A stretch of DNA of 64,000 nucleotides, from the NCBI RefSeq assembly GCF_018604545.1, contig NZ_CP075896.1, positions 7,812,001-7,876,000 on the forward strand, in the 5' to 3' direction. Of this stretch, positions 24,602 to 35,475 are shown piece by piece; the stretch's first letter is position 1; each line of letters begins with the position of its first letter. The stretch comes from Streptomyces koelreuteriae (GTDB lineage: Bacteria; Actinomycetota; Actinomycetes; Streptomycetales; Streptomycetaceae). Below the pieces are notes generated by a model. That model was given only the letters and a program-made list of their open reading frames with translations. It was not told the DNA's origin and did no database searches. Both the position numbers and the translations under genes were made by a program.

Positions 24602-25903
24602 ATGGGGCAGGGCCGGCAGGAGAAGGTGGCGACGAGCCTCGCGGGCGCCGTCAGCGAGGAGATCAGCGCCTCCCTCGCGGCGGTCGACGCCGACCTGGAG
24701 CGCCGCTACCCCGGAGACCCCGGCACCCGTCAGCCCGTCCACACCGTCTATGTCCCCGGTGACGTCTTCGCCGCCGACACCGTCCGCTCCTGGGGCGACC
24801 GCGCCCTGGCGGCCCTCGACGAACACGCGCCGGACGCCGCGTCCTTCGCCGCCGTCCTCGGCCTCGCCGAGGAACTCGCCGAGCCCGTCCACGCGCGCGT
24901 GCGCGCCAAGCTGGAGCGCGAGCCGATCGAGGACCTGCGCGTCGACTTCGAGGACGGCTACGGCAACCGCCCCGACGCCGAGGAGGACGAGGCCGCCGCC
25001 CGCGCCGCCCGGCTGATCGCCGAGGCGTACGAGGAGCGCACCGCGGCCCCGTACATGGGCATCCGGATGAAGTGCATGGAGGCGCCCGTACGCGACCGGG
25101 GCATCCGCACCCTCGACATCTTCCTCACCGGCCTGATGGAGGCCGGCGGCCTGCCCCGCGGGCTGGTGCTCACCCTGCCCAAGGTGACGTACGCCGAGCA
25201 GGTCACCGCCATGGCGCGGCTGCTGGACGCCTTCGAGAAGGCCCACGGCCTGGAGCCCGGCCGGATCGGCTTCGAGATACAGATCGAGACCAGCCAGTCC
25301 ATCCTCGCCGCCGACGGCACCGCCACCGTCGCCCGCATGATCCAGGCCGCCGAGGGCCGCGCCACCGGCCTGCACTACGGCACCTTCGACTACAGCGCCT
25401 GCCTCGGCGTCTCCGCCGCCCACCAGGCCAGCGACCACCCCGCCGCCGACCACGCCAAGGCCGTCATGCAGGTCGCGGCGGCCGGCACCGGCGTCCGCGT
25501 CTCGGACGGCTCCACCAATGTGCTGCCCGTCGGCCCCACCGAGAAGGTGCACGCCGCCTGGCGCCTGCACTACGGCCTCACCCGCCGCGCCCTGGCCCGC
25601 GCCTACTACCAGGGCTGGGACATGCACCCCGGCCACATCCCGACCCGGTACGCGGCCGTCTTCGCCTTCTACCGCGAGGGCTACGAGCAGGCCGCCGCCC
25701 GTCTCGCCCGCTACGCCAACCGCACCGGCGGCGACGTCATGGACGAACCCGCCACCGCCAAGGCCCTCAGCGGCTACCTGCTGCGCGGCCTGGACTGCGG
25801 CGCCCTCGACATCGGCGAGGTCGCCCGGCTGACCGGCCTGACCCGCGCCGACCTGGAGAGCTTCGCGACGCCCAGGCGGGCGGACCTGACGGCGTCCGCC
25901 TGA
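24602..25903 (+). CDS. DUF6986 / HpcH-CitE-like aldolase or lyase
   Basis: A 433-residue protein of the HpcH/HpaI aldolase superfamily, close to CitE-like malate/citramalate lyases but longer than the roughly 290-residue CitE norm. DLRVDFEDGYGNRP provides the metal-binding Asp/Glu region, IGFEIQIETSQSI the core Glu, and LHYGTFDYSACLG the second metal region. DUF6986 fits. It probably acts on an acyl-CoA or 2-oxo acid with a divalent metal; by its operator-like upstream repeat it might belong to purine-nitrogen or glyoxylate metabolism. GGAGGG lies before ATG 24602. Confidence 0.82.
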   Translation: MGQGRQEKVATSLAGAVSEEISASLAAVDADLERRYPGDPGTRQPVHTVYVPGDVFAADTVRSWGDRALAALDEHAPDAASFAAVLGLAEELAEPVHARVRAKLEREPIEDLRVDFEDGYGNRPDAEEDEAAARAARLIAEAYEERTAAPYMGIRMKCMEAPVRDRGIRTLDIFLTGLMEAGGLPRGLVLTLPKVTYAEQVTAMARLLDAFEKAHGLEPGRIGFEIQIETSQSILAADGTATVARMIQAAEGRATGLHYGTFDYSACLGVSAAHQASDHPAADHAKAVMQVAAAGTGVRVSDGSTNVLPVGPTEKVHAAWRLHYGLTRRALARAYYQGWDMHPGHIPTRYAAVFAFYREGYEQAAARLARYANRTGGDVMDEPATAKALSGYLLRGLDCGALDIGEVARLTGLTRADLESFATPRRADLTASA

Positions 25904-25913
25904 CCGCGTCGCC

Positions 25914-25945
25914 GTGACCGGGCCGGCACGTACCGGCCCGGTCAC
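25914..25945 (+). terminator. Intrinsic hairpin after the DUF6986 gene
   Basis: A perfect 13-bp stem, GTGACCGGGCCGG / CCGGCCCGGTCAC, with loop CACGTA begins 10 bp after the stop. There is no T-run, as often in Streptomyces. Confidence 0.8.
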
Positions 25946-26046
25946 AGCCGTCGCCGCCGGCTGTCGTCGTCATCGCCGCCCCGTACTCTGTACGCCACGT
26001 ACTGACGTGTCGGTGGATCCAGTGGTGTCACAGGAACGGGGCAGCG

Positions 26047-27750
26047 GTGTCAACGGGGGAGTACGGGCAGACCGAGGGGGCCGGTCGGCTGCTGGCGGGC
26101 CGCTATCGCGTCACGGCCCCGCTGGGCCGCGGCGGCATGGGCATCGTCTGGAAGGCCGTCGACGAGGTCCTCGGCCGTGAGGTCGCCGTCAAGGAACTGC
26201 GCACCTACACCGATGTGGCCGGCCCCGAACTGGCCGCGCTGCGCCTGCGGATGCAGCGCGAGGCCCGTGCGGCGGCCCGGGTGCGCCACCCCGGCGTCAT
26301 CGCCGTGCACGACATCGCGGAGGTCGACGGCCGGCCGCTCATCGTCATGGAACTGGTCGACGGGCCGTCCCTGGACGACGTCCTGCGCGAACGCGGCACG
26401 CTGGACCCGGGCGAGGCGGCAGGGATCGGCGCCGAGGTCATGGACGCGCTGTCCGCCGCCCACCGGGCGGGCGTCCTGCACCGCGACGTGAAGCCCGGCA
26501 ACATCCTGCTCGACCGCTCGGGCCGGGTCGTCCTCACCGACTTCGGCATCGCCACCATGGACGACCCGGGCGACGGTTCGACCACCCACCTCACCCGCAG
26601 CGGCGAACTCGTCGGCTCCCTCGACTATCTGGCCCCCGAGCGCGCCCAAGGCGCCGACCCGGGCCCCGCCTCCGACATCTGGGCCCTGGGCGCCACGCTG
26701 TACGCGGCCGTCGAAGGGGCCTCGCCCTTCCGCCGTACGTCCACGTTCTCGACGCTCACGGCGATCGTCACCGAGCCGCTGCCCGAGCCCCTGCGGGCCG
26801 GCCCTCTCGGCCCCGTCCTCCAGCGGTTGATGGACAAGCGCCCCGAGTCCCGCCCGGAGGCCGACCAGGCCCGAGAGCTGCTCCAGTCGGTGGCGGACGC
26901 GCGCGGTACGGACACACCGACCTCTGTGCTGCGAGGCGCTGCGGCATCGCCCCAGCCCCAGCCCCAGCCCTCGCCACCGCCCCCGGAGACGGAGCGGAGC
27001 GTTCCGGCGGTACCGCCGGGGTTCGGACCACCGCAGCATGTCCAGCCGGGCAGCACCGCCCTCGCCGCCTCCGCGCCCACGAGCCCGGTCAACTCCGTCC
27101 GCCCGCCCCGCCGTAAGCCCCGTGTCCTGCTCGCCGCCGCGGCCGCCGCCGTCGTTCTCGCCGCAGCCGGTGTCACGGCAGCCGTGCTCAGCGACTCCGG
27201 CGACAAGGAAACGGGCAGCCGGACCGACGCCGCCCGTGCGGATGCCGCGGCCTCCTCCGAACCCGGCCGCACCGACGACGGCTCGAGCGCACCCCGGCCC
27301 ACCGAGCAGGGCGACGAGAAGGGCAAGGCCCCCTCCCAGAAGCCCGACGGCAAGAAGGCCCCGGAGCCCACCCCTTCGGCCCCGTCCAAGCCCTCAGGTG
27401 GCAGCGACACCGAAGGCGGTTCCGGCGACGGCGGGACGAGCGGCGCTCCGACCACCCCGGCCCCCGAAGCGGCCTGCCACGCCATCGGCGGCGGCAAGTA
27501 CAACTGCCACGTCTGGAAGACCGCCGACTCCCACACCGCCGTCGGCACCAAGGTCGGTGTCCTCAACGCGGGCACCAACTACTTCTACTGCCAGCAGAAT
27601 CTGGGCCGCCGCGTGACGGAAGGCCGGTGGACCAACGTCTGGTGGGCGAAGACCGACGACGACAGCGGCAACACGGACGTCTGGGTCAGTGACGTCTACG
27701 TCAAGGGCGGGGACAACGACGCGCCGGTCCCAGGGCTCCCGGTCTGCTGA
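26047..27750 (+). CDS. Membrane Ser/Thr protein kinase (PknB-like) with extracellular domain
   Basis: A 567-residue kinase. The catalytic domain (about 17-285) shows GRGGMG (glycine loop), VAVK (Lys49), HRDVKPGN (Asp147), DFG (165-167) and APE (196-198). A Pro/Gln linker leads to one transmembrane helix (about 360-382), then a Ser/Lys/Glu-rich spacer and an extracellular C-terminal domain (about 475-567) with four Cys, WTNVWWAKTDD and a terminal Cys. The outer domain is SH3-like in character and is not PASTA repeats, so it may sense a different wall ligand. Its 3' end overlaps a convergent gene by 55 bp. Confidence 0.93.
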   Translation: MSTGEYGQTEGAGRLLAGRYRVTAPLGRGGMGIVWKAVDEVLGREVAVKELRTYTDVAGPELAALRLRMQREARAAARVRHPGVIAVHDIAEVDGRPLIVMELVDGPSLDDVLRERGTLDPGEAAGIGAEVMDALSAAHRAGVLHRDVKPGNILLDRSGRVVLTDFGIATMDDPGDGSTTHLTRSGELVGSLDYLAPERAQGADPGPASDIWALGATLYAAVEGASPFRRTSTFSTLTAIVTEPLPEPLRAGPLGPVLQRLMDKRPESRPEADQARELLQSVADARGTDTPTSVLRGAAASPQPQPQPSPPPPETERSVPAVPPGFGPPQHVQPGSTALAASAPTSPVNSVRPPRRKPRVLLAAAAAAVVLAAAGVTAAVLSDSGDKETGSRTDAARADAAASSEPGRTDDGSSAPRPTEQGDEKGKAPSQKPDGKKAPEPTPSAPSKPSGGSDTEGGSGDGGTSGAPTTPAPEAACHAIGGGKYNCHVWKTADSHTAVGTKVGVLNAGTNYFYCQQNLGRRVTEGRWTNVWWAKTDDDSGNTDVWVSDVYVKGGDNDAPVPGLPVC

Positions 27751-28514
27751 GACCCCTCCGGCCCGGAATCGACGTACCGTTCCAGGCCGGAGGCGGTCAC
27801 CAGCCTCTCCTCGATGAACAGCCGCGTGCCCCGCTCGCACAACCGCCGGTCACCGCGGGCCCGTGAGCTGAACTCCTCGGGCACCGCGCCGAACAGCTCC
27901 CTGAACCGCGGCAGGGTGGAGAGCAGTTCGGTGAGCAGCTCCCGCTGGCCCGGGTGGGTGCGCGGCGCACCGGTGCCGTCGTGCAGGACCCCGTGCCGGT
28001 TGACGTACGCGTACGCGCCGGGCAGCCGGGTGCCGTCCGCGAGGTCGATCCGCACCTCGGGCGCGGGCAGCCAGGCCCGGTTGAAATTGCCGCTCGGCAC
28101 CGGCGCGCCCTCGCTGGCGTCGATCACCGCGAGCTGCTCGTCGTCGAGCCAGAGGACGAACAGCTCCCGCACGGTGTCCGGGGCGCTGACGGGCGAGGCG
28201 GACATGTACCCCATGCGGCTCACATGCGCCGAGACGCCCGCGTCGACCCCCCGCACCCGCGCCTTGACCATCGGGAGCGGGGACATGATGCCGAACTCGG
28301 CCATCTTGTGCCGCAGTTGTCCCGGGCAGGCGTTGGAGCCGATGGCGAGGACCGGGGTGCGGTCCTCGTGCACGAGCTGCTCCAGCGGCAGGAAGCGGTC
28401 GCCGTCCAGAAGGCCGGAGTCGGCCGGCCACGCGCCCGGATACAGCAGCGGATGCTCGCGCGGCGCCTCGGCCAGGCCGAGGGACCGCAGCGTGCGATCG
28501 GTGAGGTGATCCAT
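27696..28514 (-). CDS. Uncharacterised protein with gamma-glutamylcyclotransferase-like motif
   Basis: A 272-residue soluble protein. VLAIGSNACPGQLRHKMAEFG resembles the FAYGSNLxxxQL signature of the GGCT fold, and ELFVLWLDDEQLAVIDASEGAP, and GAYAYVNRHGVL also suit that fold, so a GGCT-like assignment is a reasonable inference; the reaction is unknown. The N-terminal 50 residues are extra. Its ATG lies 7 bp after the stop of the LacI regulator gene, so both are probably one transcript. The last 18 codons overlap the end of the convergent kinase gene. Confidence 0.65.
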   Translation of the reverse strand: MDHLTDRTLRSLGLAEAPREHPLLYPGAWPADSGLLDGDRFLPLEQLVHEDRTPVLAIGSNACPGQLRHKMAEFGIMSPLPMVKARVRGVDAGVSAHVSRMGYMSASPVSAPDTVRELFVLWLDDEQLAVIDASEGAPVPSGNFNRAWLPAPEVRIDLADGTRLPGAYAYVNRHGVLHDGTGAPRTHPGQRELLTELLSTLPRFRELFGAVPEEFSSRARGDRRLCERGTRLFIEERLVTASGLERYVDSGPEGSQQTGSPGTGASLSPPLT

Positions 28515-28521
28515 GGGCCGC

Positions 28522-29559
28522 TCAGTCCGCCGGGGGCAGCTCACCGGAGCCGCGGGTGATCAGCCGGGTCGGCAGCTCGACGCGTTCGGGGGCGATCTGG
28601 GTGCCGTCGAGCTGCCGGAAGAGACGTTCCGCCGCGGTGCGGCCGATGTCGGCCGCGTCCTGGGCGACAACCGTGACGCCCGGCTGGAGCAGATCGGCCA
28701 GCTCGATGTCGTCGAAGCCGACCAGGGCGACACGACGCGCGTGCTCGGCCAGCACGCGGATCACGGTGACCGTCACCCGGTTGTTGGCCGTGAAGATCGC
28801 GGTGACCGGGTCAGGCCCGGACAGCATCTCCTCGGCCGCCCTGCGCACCCGCTCGGGGTCGGTGACGCCGAGGGACATCCAGGACTCCGCCACCGGTATG
28901 CCCGCGTCCTCCATCGCGGCCCGATAGCCGCGCAGCCGCTCGGCGGCGGTGTGGATACGGGGCATGTCGCCGATGAAGCCGATCCGGCGGTGCCCGTGCG
29001 CGATGAGATGGGCGACGCCGCCGCGGGCGCCGCCGAAGTTGTCCGACAGGACCACATCGGCGTCGATGTAACCGGCCGGCCGGTCCACGAACACCGTGGC
29101 GACGCCCGCCTTGAGCTCCGGTTCCAGGTACCGGTGGTCGTCACCGGCAGGGATCACCACCAGCCCGTCCACCCGCCGTGCGCACAGGGCCAGTACCAGC
29201 TCCTGCTCGCGCTCCGGGTCCTCCGCGCTGGAGCCGTTGATCAGCAGGGCGCCGTGCGCGCGGGCCACCTCTTCGACCGAGCGGCTCAGCGGCCCGTAGA
29301 ACGGGTCCGCGAGGTCCTCCAGGACCAGGCCGATGCTGGCCGTGCGGCCCTTGCGCAGCACCCGCGCGCTGTCGTTGCGCCGGAAACCGAGGGCGTCGAT
29401 CGCCTCCTGGACCCGCCGCTCCGTCTCCGGGGTGACCCCCGGCTCCCCGTTCACCACCCGGGAGACCGTCTTGAGCCCGACTCCGGCGCGTGCCGCGACG
29501 TCCTTCATGGTCGGCCGGGTGCCGTAGCGCGTTGCGGATCGGAGGGGGGTCTGGGGCAC
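28522..29559 (-). CDS. LacI family transcriptional regulator
   Basis: A 345-residue LacI/GalR repressor. The HTH (MKDVAARAGVGLKTVSRVVNGEPGV) is preceded by about 22 extra residues, then hinge and periplasmic-binding-like core: SIGLVLEDLADPFYGPLSRSVEEVA, VDGLVVIPAG and RVALVGFDDIELADLLQPGVTVVAQD. GTG 29559 is used since AGGAC precedes it; the ligand should be a sugar or phosphosugar. It diverges from a ROK kinase across a region with a perfect 12-bp LacI-type palindrome, so it likely controls both. Confidence 0.9.
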   Translation of the reverse strand: MPQTPLRSATRYGTRPTMKDVAARAGVGLKTVSRVVNGEPGVTPETERRVQEAIDALGFRRNDSARVLRKGRTASIGLVLEDLADPFYGPLSRSVEEVARAHGALLINGSSAEDPEREQELVLALCARRVDGLVVIPAGDDHRYLEPELKAGVATVFVDRPAGYIDADVVLSDNFGGARGGVAHLIAHGHRRIGFIGDMPRIHTAAERLRGYRAAMEDAGIPVAESWMSLGVTDPERVRRAAEEMLSGPDPVTAIFTANNRVTVTVIRVLAEHARRVALVGFDDIELADLLQPGVTVVAQDAADIGRTAAERLFRQLDGTQIAPERVELPTRLITRGSGELPPAD

Positions 29560-29641
29560 GGTGCGGTGTCCTGTCCTGTCGTCCACGGGGGTGCGTCGGT
29601 CCGGGGTTTGTATGAGGATGTGGCGTCGAGCATAGAGCCTG

Positions 29642-29653
29642 GACAACGTTGTC
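29642..29653. promoter_or_regulatory. LacI-type operator GACAACGTTGTC
   Basis: A perfect 12-bp palindrome with central CG, typical of LacI/GalR operators. It lies 83 bp from the lacI start and 104 bp from the ROK start. On the minus strand it falls between CTGACA and TATGCT (15-bp spacing), a plausible lacI promoter. Confidence 0.72.
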
Positions 29654-29757
29654 AGGCTCGGGGGAGACTGTCCACCGCAATCTCCGGCCCGCGCACCCGT
29701 GCGGGACCGGTGCCGCTCGGCGTTCTTTCTCATGGTTGACGGGGAGATCCGACACTG

Positions 29758-30711
29758 ATGCACACCGACCTCGTGGCCGCGCTCGACATCGGCGGCACCA
29801 AGATCGCCGGCGCTCTCGTGGACGGCCACGGCCACATCCTCATCCGCGCCCAGCGGCCGACGCCCGCCCGGGAGGACGGCGACACCGTGATGCGGGCCGT
29901 GGAGGAGGTGCTCGGCGAGCTCACCGTGTCGCCGCTGTGGGGGCGCGTCACGGCCGTGGGCATCGGCAGCGCCGGGCCCGTGGACGCCTCGGCGGGCACG
30001 GTGAGCCCGGTGAACGTGCCCGGCTGGCGCGGCTATCCGCTCGTCGGACGCGTCCGGGCCGCGGCCGGGGACCTGCCCGTGGAGCTGATCGGCGACGGTG
30101 TGGCGATCACGGCGGCCGAGCACTGGCAGGGCGCCGCCCGGGGCCACGACAACGCGCTGTGCATGGTCGTCTCCACGGGGGTCGGCGGCGGTCTGGTGCT
30201 CGGCGGCCGGCTCCACCCCGGGCCCACCGGCAACGCCGGCCATATCGGCCACATCAGCGTGGACCTCGACGGAGATCTGTGCCCGTGCGGCTCGCACGGC
30301 TGCGTCGAGCGCATCGCGAGCGGTCCCAACATCGCCCGGCGGGCCCTGGAGAACGGCTGGCGGCCCGGCCCCGACGGTGACACCTCCGCCGCCGCGGTGG
30401 CCGCCGCCGCCCGGTCCGGCGACCCGGTCGCCCTCGCCTCCTTCGAGCGTGCCGCCCAGGCGCTGGCCGCCGGGATCGCCGCCACCGCGACCCTCGTGGA
30501 GATCGACATAGCGGTGATCGGCGGGGGAGTGGGCAAGGCGGGCGACATCCTCTTCGCCCCCCTGCGCAAGGCTCTGAGCACCTACGCGACCCTGTCCTTC
30601 GTCCGGAACCTGACGGTGGCACCGGCCCAGATGGGCACCGACGCCGGCCTGGTGGGCGCCGCGGCGGCAGCACTCGCGAAGCGGCCGGACGCGGCCGCGG
30701 CCGGGGTGTGA
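29758..30711 (+). CDS. ROK family sugar kinase (glucokinase-like)
   Basis: A 317-residue ROK protein without an N-terminal HTH, so an enzyme, not a repressor. AALDIGGTKIAGALVDGHG is the phosphate-binding DxGGT motif, VSTGVGGGLVLGG the second ATP motif, and HIGHISVDLDGD plus CPCGSHGCVE the zinc-binding ROK signature. It should phosphorylate glucose, N-acetylglucosamine or a related hexose in the cytoplasm. The divergent LacI gene and palindrome suggest sugar-responsive control. No transporter is adjacent. Confidence 0.9.
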   Translation: MHTDLVAALDIGGTKIAGALVDGHGHILIRAQRPTPAREDGDTVMRAVEEVLGELTVSPLWGRVTAVGIGSAGPVDASAGTVSPVNVPGWRGYPLVGRVRAAAGDLPVELIGDGVAITAAEHWQGAARGHDNALCMVVSTGVGGGLVLGGRLHPGPTGNAGHIGHISVDLDGDLCPCGSHGCVERIASGPNIARRALENGWRPGPDGDTSAAAVAAAARSGDPVALASFERAAQALAAGIAATATLVEIDIAVIGGGVGKAGDILFAPLRKALSTYATLSFVRNLTVAPAQMGTDAGLVGAAAAALAKRPDAAAAGV

Positions 30712-30733
30712 GCACGGGCAGGAACGTTCAAGC

Positions 30734-30764
30734 GGTGGGGTCGGAGCGCCTCTCCGGCCCCACC
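30734..30764 (+). terminator. Hairpin after the ROK kinase gene
   Basis: GGTGGGGTCGGAG pairs with CTCCGGCCCCACC (13 bp with one T-G pair) around a CGCCT loop, 22 bp beyond the stop. Confidence 0.65.
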
Positions 30765-30816
30765 CGTCCCTGAGCCGGAGGGAACCACTCCGCCCCGGCG
30801 CGGCATCTGGCCCGGC

Positions 30817-31284
30817 GTGAGTGCCGGGATGCTGTTCTTCGGGCTGGTCTTCATGGGCGGGTGGGCGGCGGCTCTCGGGGCGCTGGTGTTCGCCGTCGTC
30901 ACGCTGGTGCGGGTCCGGCGGCACGAGTGGGTGCGCCGCCAAGGGCACCCCGCGGTGCGGCTGCTGCTGCCGGCGCCCGCTTTCCGGCGCTTCGACGTGG
31001 CGCTCGCCGTGACGGCCCTCCTGGCCGACCTGTGGTTCGTGTCGGCGATCGTCGTGTTCGGGGCGGACGGCGTCTTCACCGAGGACTGGATGGGCTACCC
31101 CGGCATGGTCGACTCCACCGGTCGGGGCTACCAGGCCGCGGTCGTGGACGCGCTGCGCTCCACCGCGTGGTGGACCGTCGGGATCGCGATGCTCGGCCGC
31201 TGCTGGATCACGGCGGGTGTGCAGGTGTGCCTCCTGCCGCTCGCGGCCTGGTGGATCGGAACGTTCGACACGTACTTCACCTGA
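30817..31284 (+). CDS. Small integral membrane protein, unknown
   Basis: A 155-residue protein with three or four hydrophobic segments: residues 2-30, 60-80 and about 115-150. The loop between carries VFTEDWMGYPGMVDSTGRGYQ. I do not recognise the family. The start is a GTG with no strong ribosome site, so it could be shorter. It sits between terminator-like sequence and an AraC gene, probably a single-gene unit. Confidence 0.55.
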   Translation: MSAGMLFFGLVFMGGWAAALGALVFAVVTLVRVRRHEWVRRQGHPAVRLLLPAPAFRRFDVALAVTALLADLWFVSAIVVFGADGVFTEDWMGYPGMVDSTGRGYQAAVVDALRSTAWWTVGIAMLGRCWITAGVQVCLLPLAAWWIGTFDTYFT

Positions 31285-31360
31285 CGGGCCCCGGCCCGGA
31301 ACACCGGCTTTTCCCTCCGAAATCGTCCGAATGTCCGTGCGATGTGGCACGATCCGGCAT

Positions 31361-31804
31361 GTGACCAGCAGACCCACCTCAGAGCAGCGCCTGCGTGACC
31401 TCGCGCGTCTGCGCCGGGTCAAGGACCGGATCGACCGGGAGTACGCACAGCCGCTGGATGTCGAGGCGCTGGCCCGGGGTGTGCACATGTCGGCCGGGCA
31501 TCTCAGCCGCGAGTTCCGGCAGGCGTACGGCGAGTCGCCGTACAGCTACCTCATGACGCGGCGCATCGAGCGGGCGATGGCCCTGCTGCGCCGGGGCGAC
31601 CTCAGTGTCACCGAGGTGTGTTTCGAGGTCGGTTGCTCCTCGCTGGGCACCTTCAGCACCCGCTTCACGGAGCTGGTCGGCATGCCGCCCAGCGCCTATC
31701 GGCGTGAGGCGGCGCGGGCGACCGCGGGGATCCCGTCGTGCGTGGCGAAGCAGGTCACCAGACCGGTCAGGAATCGAGAAGCGCCCGCCCAGAGCCGAAA
31801 CTAG
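31361..31804 (+). CDS. AraC family HTH regulator (DNA-binding domain only)
   Basis: A 147-residue protein consisting essentially of the AraC double HTH: VKDRIDREYAQPLDVEALARGVHMSAGHLSREFRQAYGESPYSYLMTRRIERAMALLRRGDLSVTEVCFEVGCSSLGTFSTRFTELVGMPPSAYRR (shown here only as landmarks: ALARGVHMSAGHLSREF and EVCFEVGCSSLGTFSTRF). It lacks the sensor domain of AraC itself, like SoxS/MarA. A VOC gene begins 10 bp after its stop and a UvrA-like gene follows, so these are probable targets. Confidence 0.88.
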   Translation: MTSRPTSEQRLRDLARLRRVKDRIDREYAQPLDVEALARGVHMSAGHLSREFRQAYGESPYSYLMTRRIERAMALLRRGDLSVTEVCFEVGCSSLGTFSTRFTELVGMPPSAYRREAARATAGIPSCVAKQVTRPVRNREAPAQSRN

Positions 31805-31814
31805 CGTGGTGGCC

Positions 31815-32228
31815 ATGGACCTCAACATTCACGCCAGTTTCCTGCCGCACGACGACCCGGACGCCGCTCTGGCGTTCTACCGCGACACCCTCGGCTTCGA
31901 AGTCCGCAACGATGTCGGGTACGAGGGCATGCGCTGGATCACGGTCGGTCCCGTCGGCCAGCCCGGCACCAACATCGTCCTGCACCCGCCGGCCGCCGAC
32001 CCGGGCATCACCGAGGACGAGGGCCGCACCATCGCCGAGATGATGGCCAAGGGCACCTACGCCAGCATCGTCCTGGCCACCACCGACGTCGACGGCGCCT
32101 TCGAGCGGCTCCAGGCGGGCGACGCCGAGGTGGTCCAGGAGCCGGTGGACCAGCCGTACGGCGTCCGCGACTGTGCCTTCCGCGACCCCGCGGGCAACAT
32201 GATCCGCATCCAGCAGCTGAAGCCGTGA
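31815..32228 (+). CDS. VOC family protein (glyoxalase-like)
   Basis: A 137-residue VOC-fold protein: ASFLPHDDPDAALAFYRDTLGFEV, then TNIVLHPPAADPG and YASIVLATTDVDGAFERLQ to DCAFRDPAGNMIRIQQL. Glu/His metal-ligand positions are only partly evident. The AraC-VOC pairing is common in Streptomyces and suggests detoxification or antibiotic binding. TAGCGT ends 7 nt before ATG 31815, so besides read-through from the AraC gene a leaderless transcript may start here. Confidence 0.86.
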   Translation: MDLNIHASFLPHDDPDAALAFYRDTLGFEVRNDVGYEGMRWITVGPVGQPGTNIVLHPPAADPGITEDEGRTIAEMMAKGTYASIVLATTDVDGAFERLQAGDAEVVQEPVDQPYGVRDCAFRDPAGNMIRIQQLKP

Positions 32229-32264
32229 CGCCGTAGCGGCGGCCGGTCCCCCAGAGAGCCCGTC

Positions 32265-32296
32265 CCCCGCACCGCACCCCCGGGTCCGGTGCGGGG
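32265..32296 (+). terminator. Hairpin between the VOC and UvrA-like genes
   Basis: CCCCGCACCG and CGGTGCGGGG pair perfectly around a 12-nt loop, followed by AAAG. It ends 31 nt before the UvrA-like ATG and may terminate the VOC transcript or act as an attenuator. Confidence 0.6.
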
Positions 32297-32327
32297 AAAG
32301 AACGTCCGAGCGACAGATGGAGACACG

Positions 32328-34721
<2,394 letters not shown>

Positions 34722-34794
34722 CGCGGACGCGAGAGGCAGGCTGAACGGCCCATCCCGGCGCGCGTCCGGCGCCCTCCCCGCGCACCCTGGTGGC

Positions 34795-35019
34795 ATGGCG
34801 TCCGTGAAGCCCGTCGTGGTCTACCCGCCCGCCGCGGACGGCGGCAGGCGGGTCCGTGTGGACGATCAGTTCCTCGGGATCGCCTATGGGCTGCTGGACG
34901 TCGCCGAGTTCCTGCGGCGGGCGGGGATCGAGGACGCGGACGCGGCGTACGCGGCCTCGTCGGGGCTGATCGAATGGCGCGGCGGCGGGCCCGGGACCTG
35001 GGACGACGGTTCCGGATGA
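34795..35019 (+). CDS. Small conserved-looking protein, unknown
   Basis: A 74-residue acidic protein: KPVVVYPPAADGGRRVRVDDQFLGIAYGLLDVAEFLRRAGI forms a plausible compact fold with a C-terminal Gly/Trp tail. No signal peptide or membrane helix. I cannot name the family. Codon use (GC-rich third positions) supports it being real. Confidence 0.55.
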   Translation: MASVKPVVVYPPAADGGRRVRVDDQFLGIAYGLLDVAEFLRRAGIEDADAAYAASSGLIEWRGGGPGTWDDGSG

Positions 35020-35085
35020 AGCCGTCGTGTCGCCCGAACGGCCCAGTGGCGTGACCCCGGAGCGGTTCCGGCAGTTGAGTCGGTC

Positions 35086-35328
35086 ATGAAGAAGCGCAGC
35101 ATGCTCGCCATCGCCTCCCTGGCCACCGGCTTCGTCGTCGCGGCGGTCACCCCGTCGCACGCGGTCGCGGAGAAGCTCCCCGGGATCAACGTGGACGAGA
35201 CCCTCAACACGCTCAACCAGGCCGTCGGCAAGGACGGCCTGTCCGTGGCCGGAAAGGACGGCCTCCAGAAGAAGGGCGCCCAGAAGAAGGCTGCCCACAA
35301 GAAGGGCGTTCAGAAGAAGAAGGGCTGA
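35086..35328 (+). CDS. Small secreted Lys-rich protein
   Basis: An 80-residue protein with a signal peptide (KKRSMLAIASLATGFVVAAV, cleavage near SHAVA). The mature part is about 50 residues, the last 20 of which are strongly basic with repeated QKKG/HKKG units (KKGAQKKAAHKKGVQKKKG). The tail could bind anionic wall polymers, nucleic acid or phosphate. Family unknown. A perfect 18-bp hairpin follows it, indicating a monocistronic transcript. Confidence 0.65.
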   Translation: MKKRSMLAIASLATGFVVAAVTPSHAVAEKLPGINVDETLNTLNQAVGKDGLSVAGKDGLQKKGAQKKAAHKKGVQKKKG

Positions 35329-35350
35329 CGAGCCGCTCCGGCCCCGGCCC

Positions 35351-35392
35351 ACGGCGCCGGCGCTCCCCGTGCGAGGGGAGCGCCGGCGCCGT
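35351..35392 (+). terminator. Perfect 18-bp hairpin
   Basis: An uninterrupted 18-bp stem (starting ACGGCGCCGGCGCTCCCC) with loop GTGCGA lies 22 bp after the Lys-rich protein gene. No T-run. Confidence 0.85.
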
Positions 35393-35475
35393 CGTCATGC
35401 GCCCTCAACTGGGGCTGGTTTCCGTGGCAGGGTGGAGCGGGCAAGCCTCAGGGGGCCAACAGAAGAGGGGGACCT

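Noticed and set aside
28522..31488. A 988-residue open frame on the minus strand spanning the LacI, ROK and membrane-protein region
   Set aside because: Only its last third is a real gene (LacI). The rest is an extended GC-driven frame antisense to the ROK kinase and the membrane-protein gene, with no domain motif.
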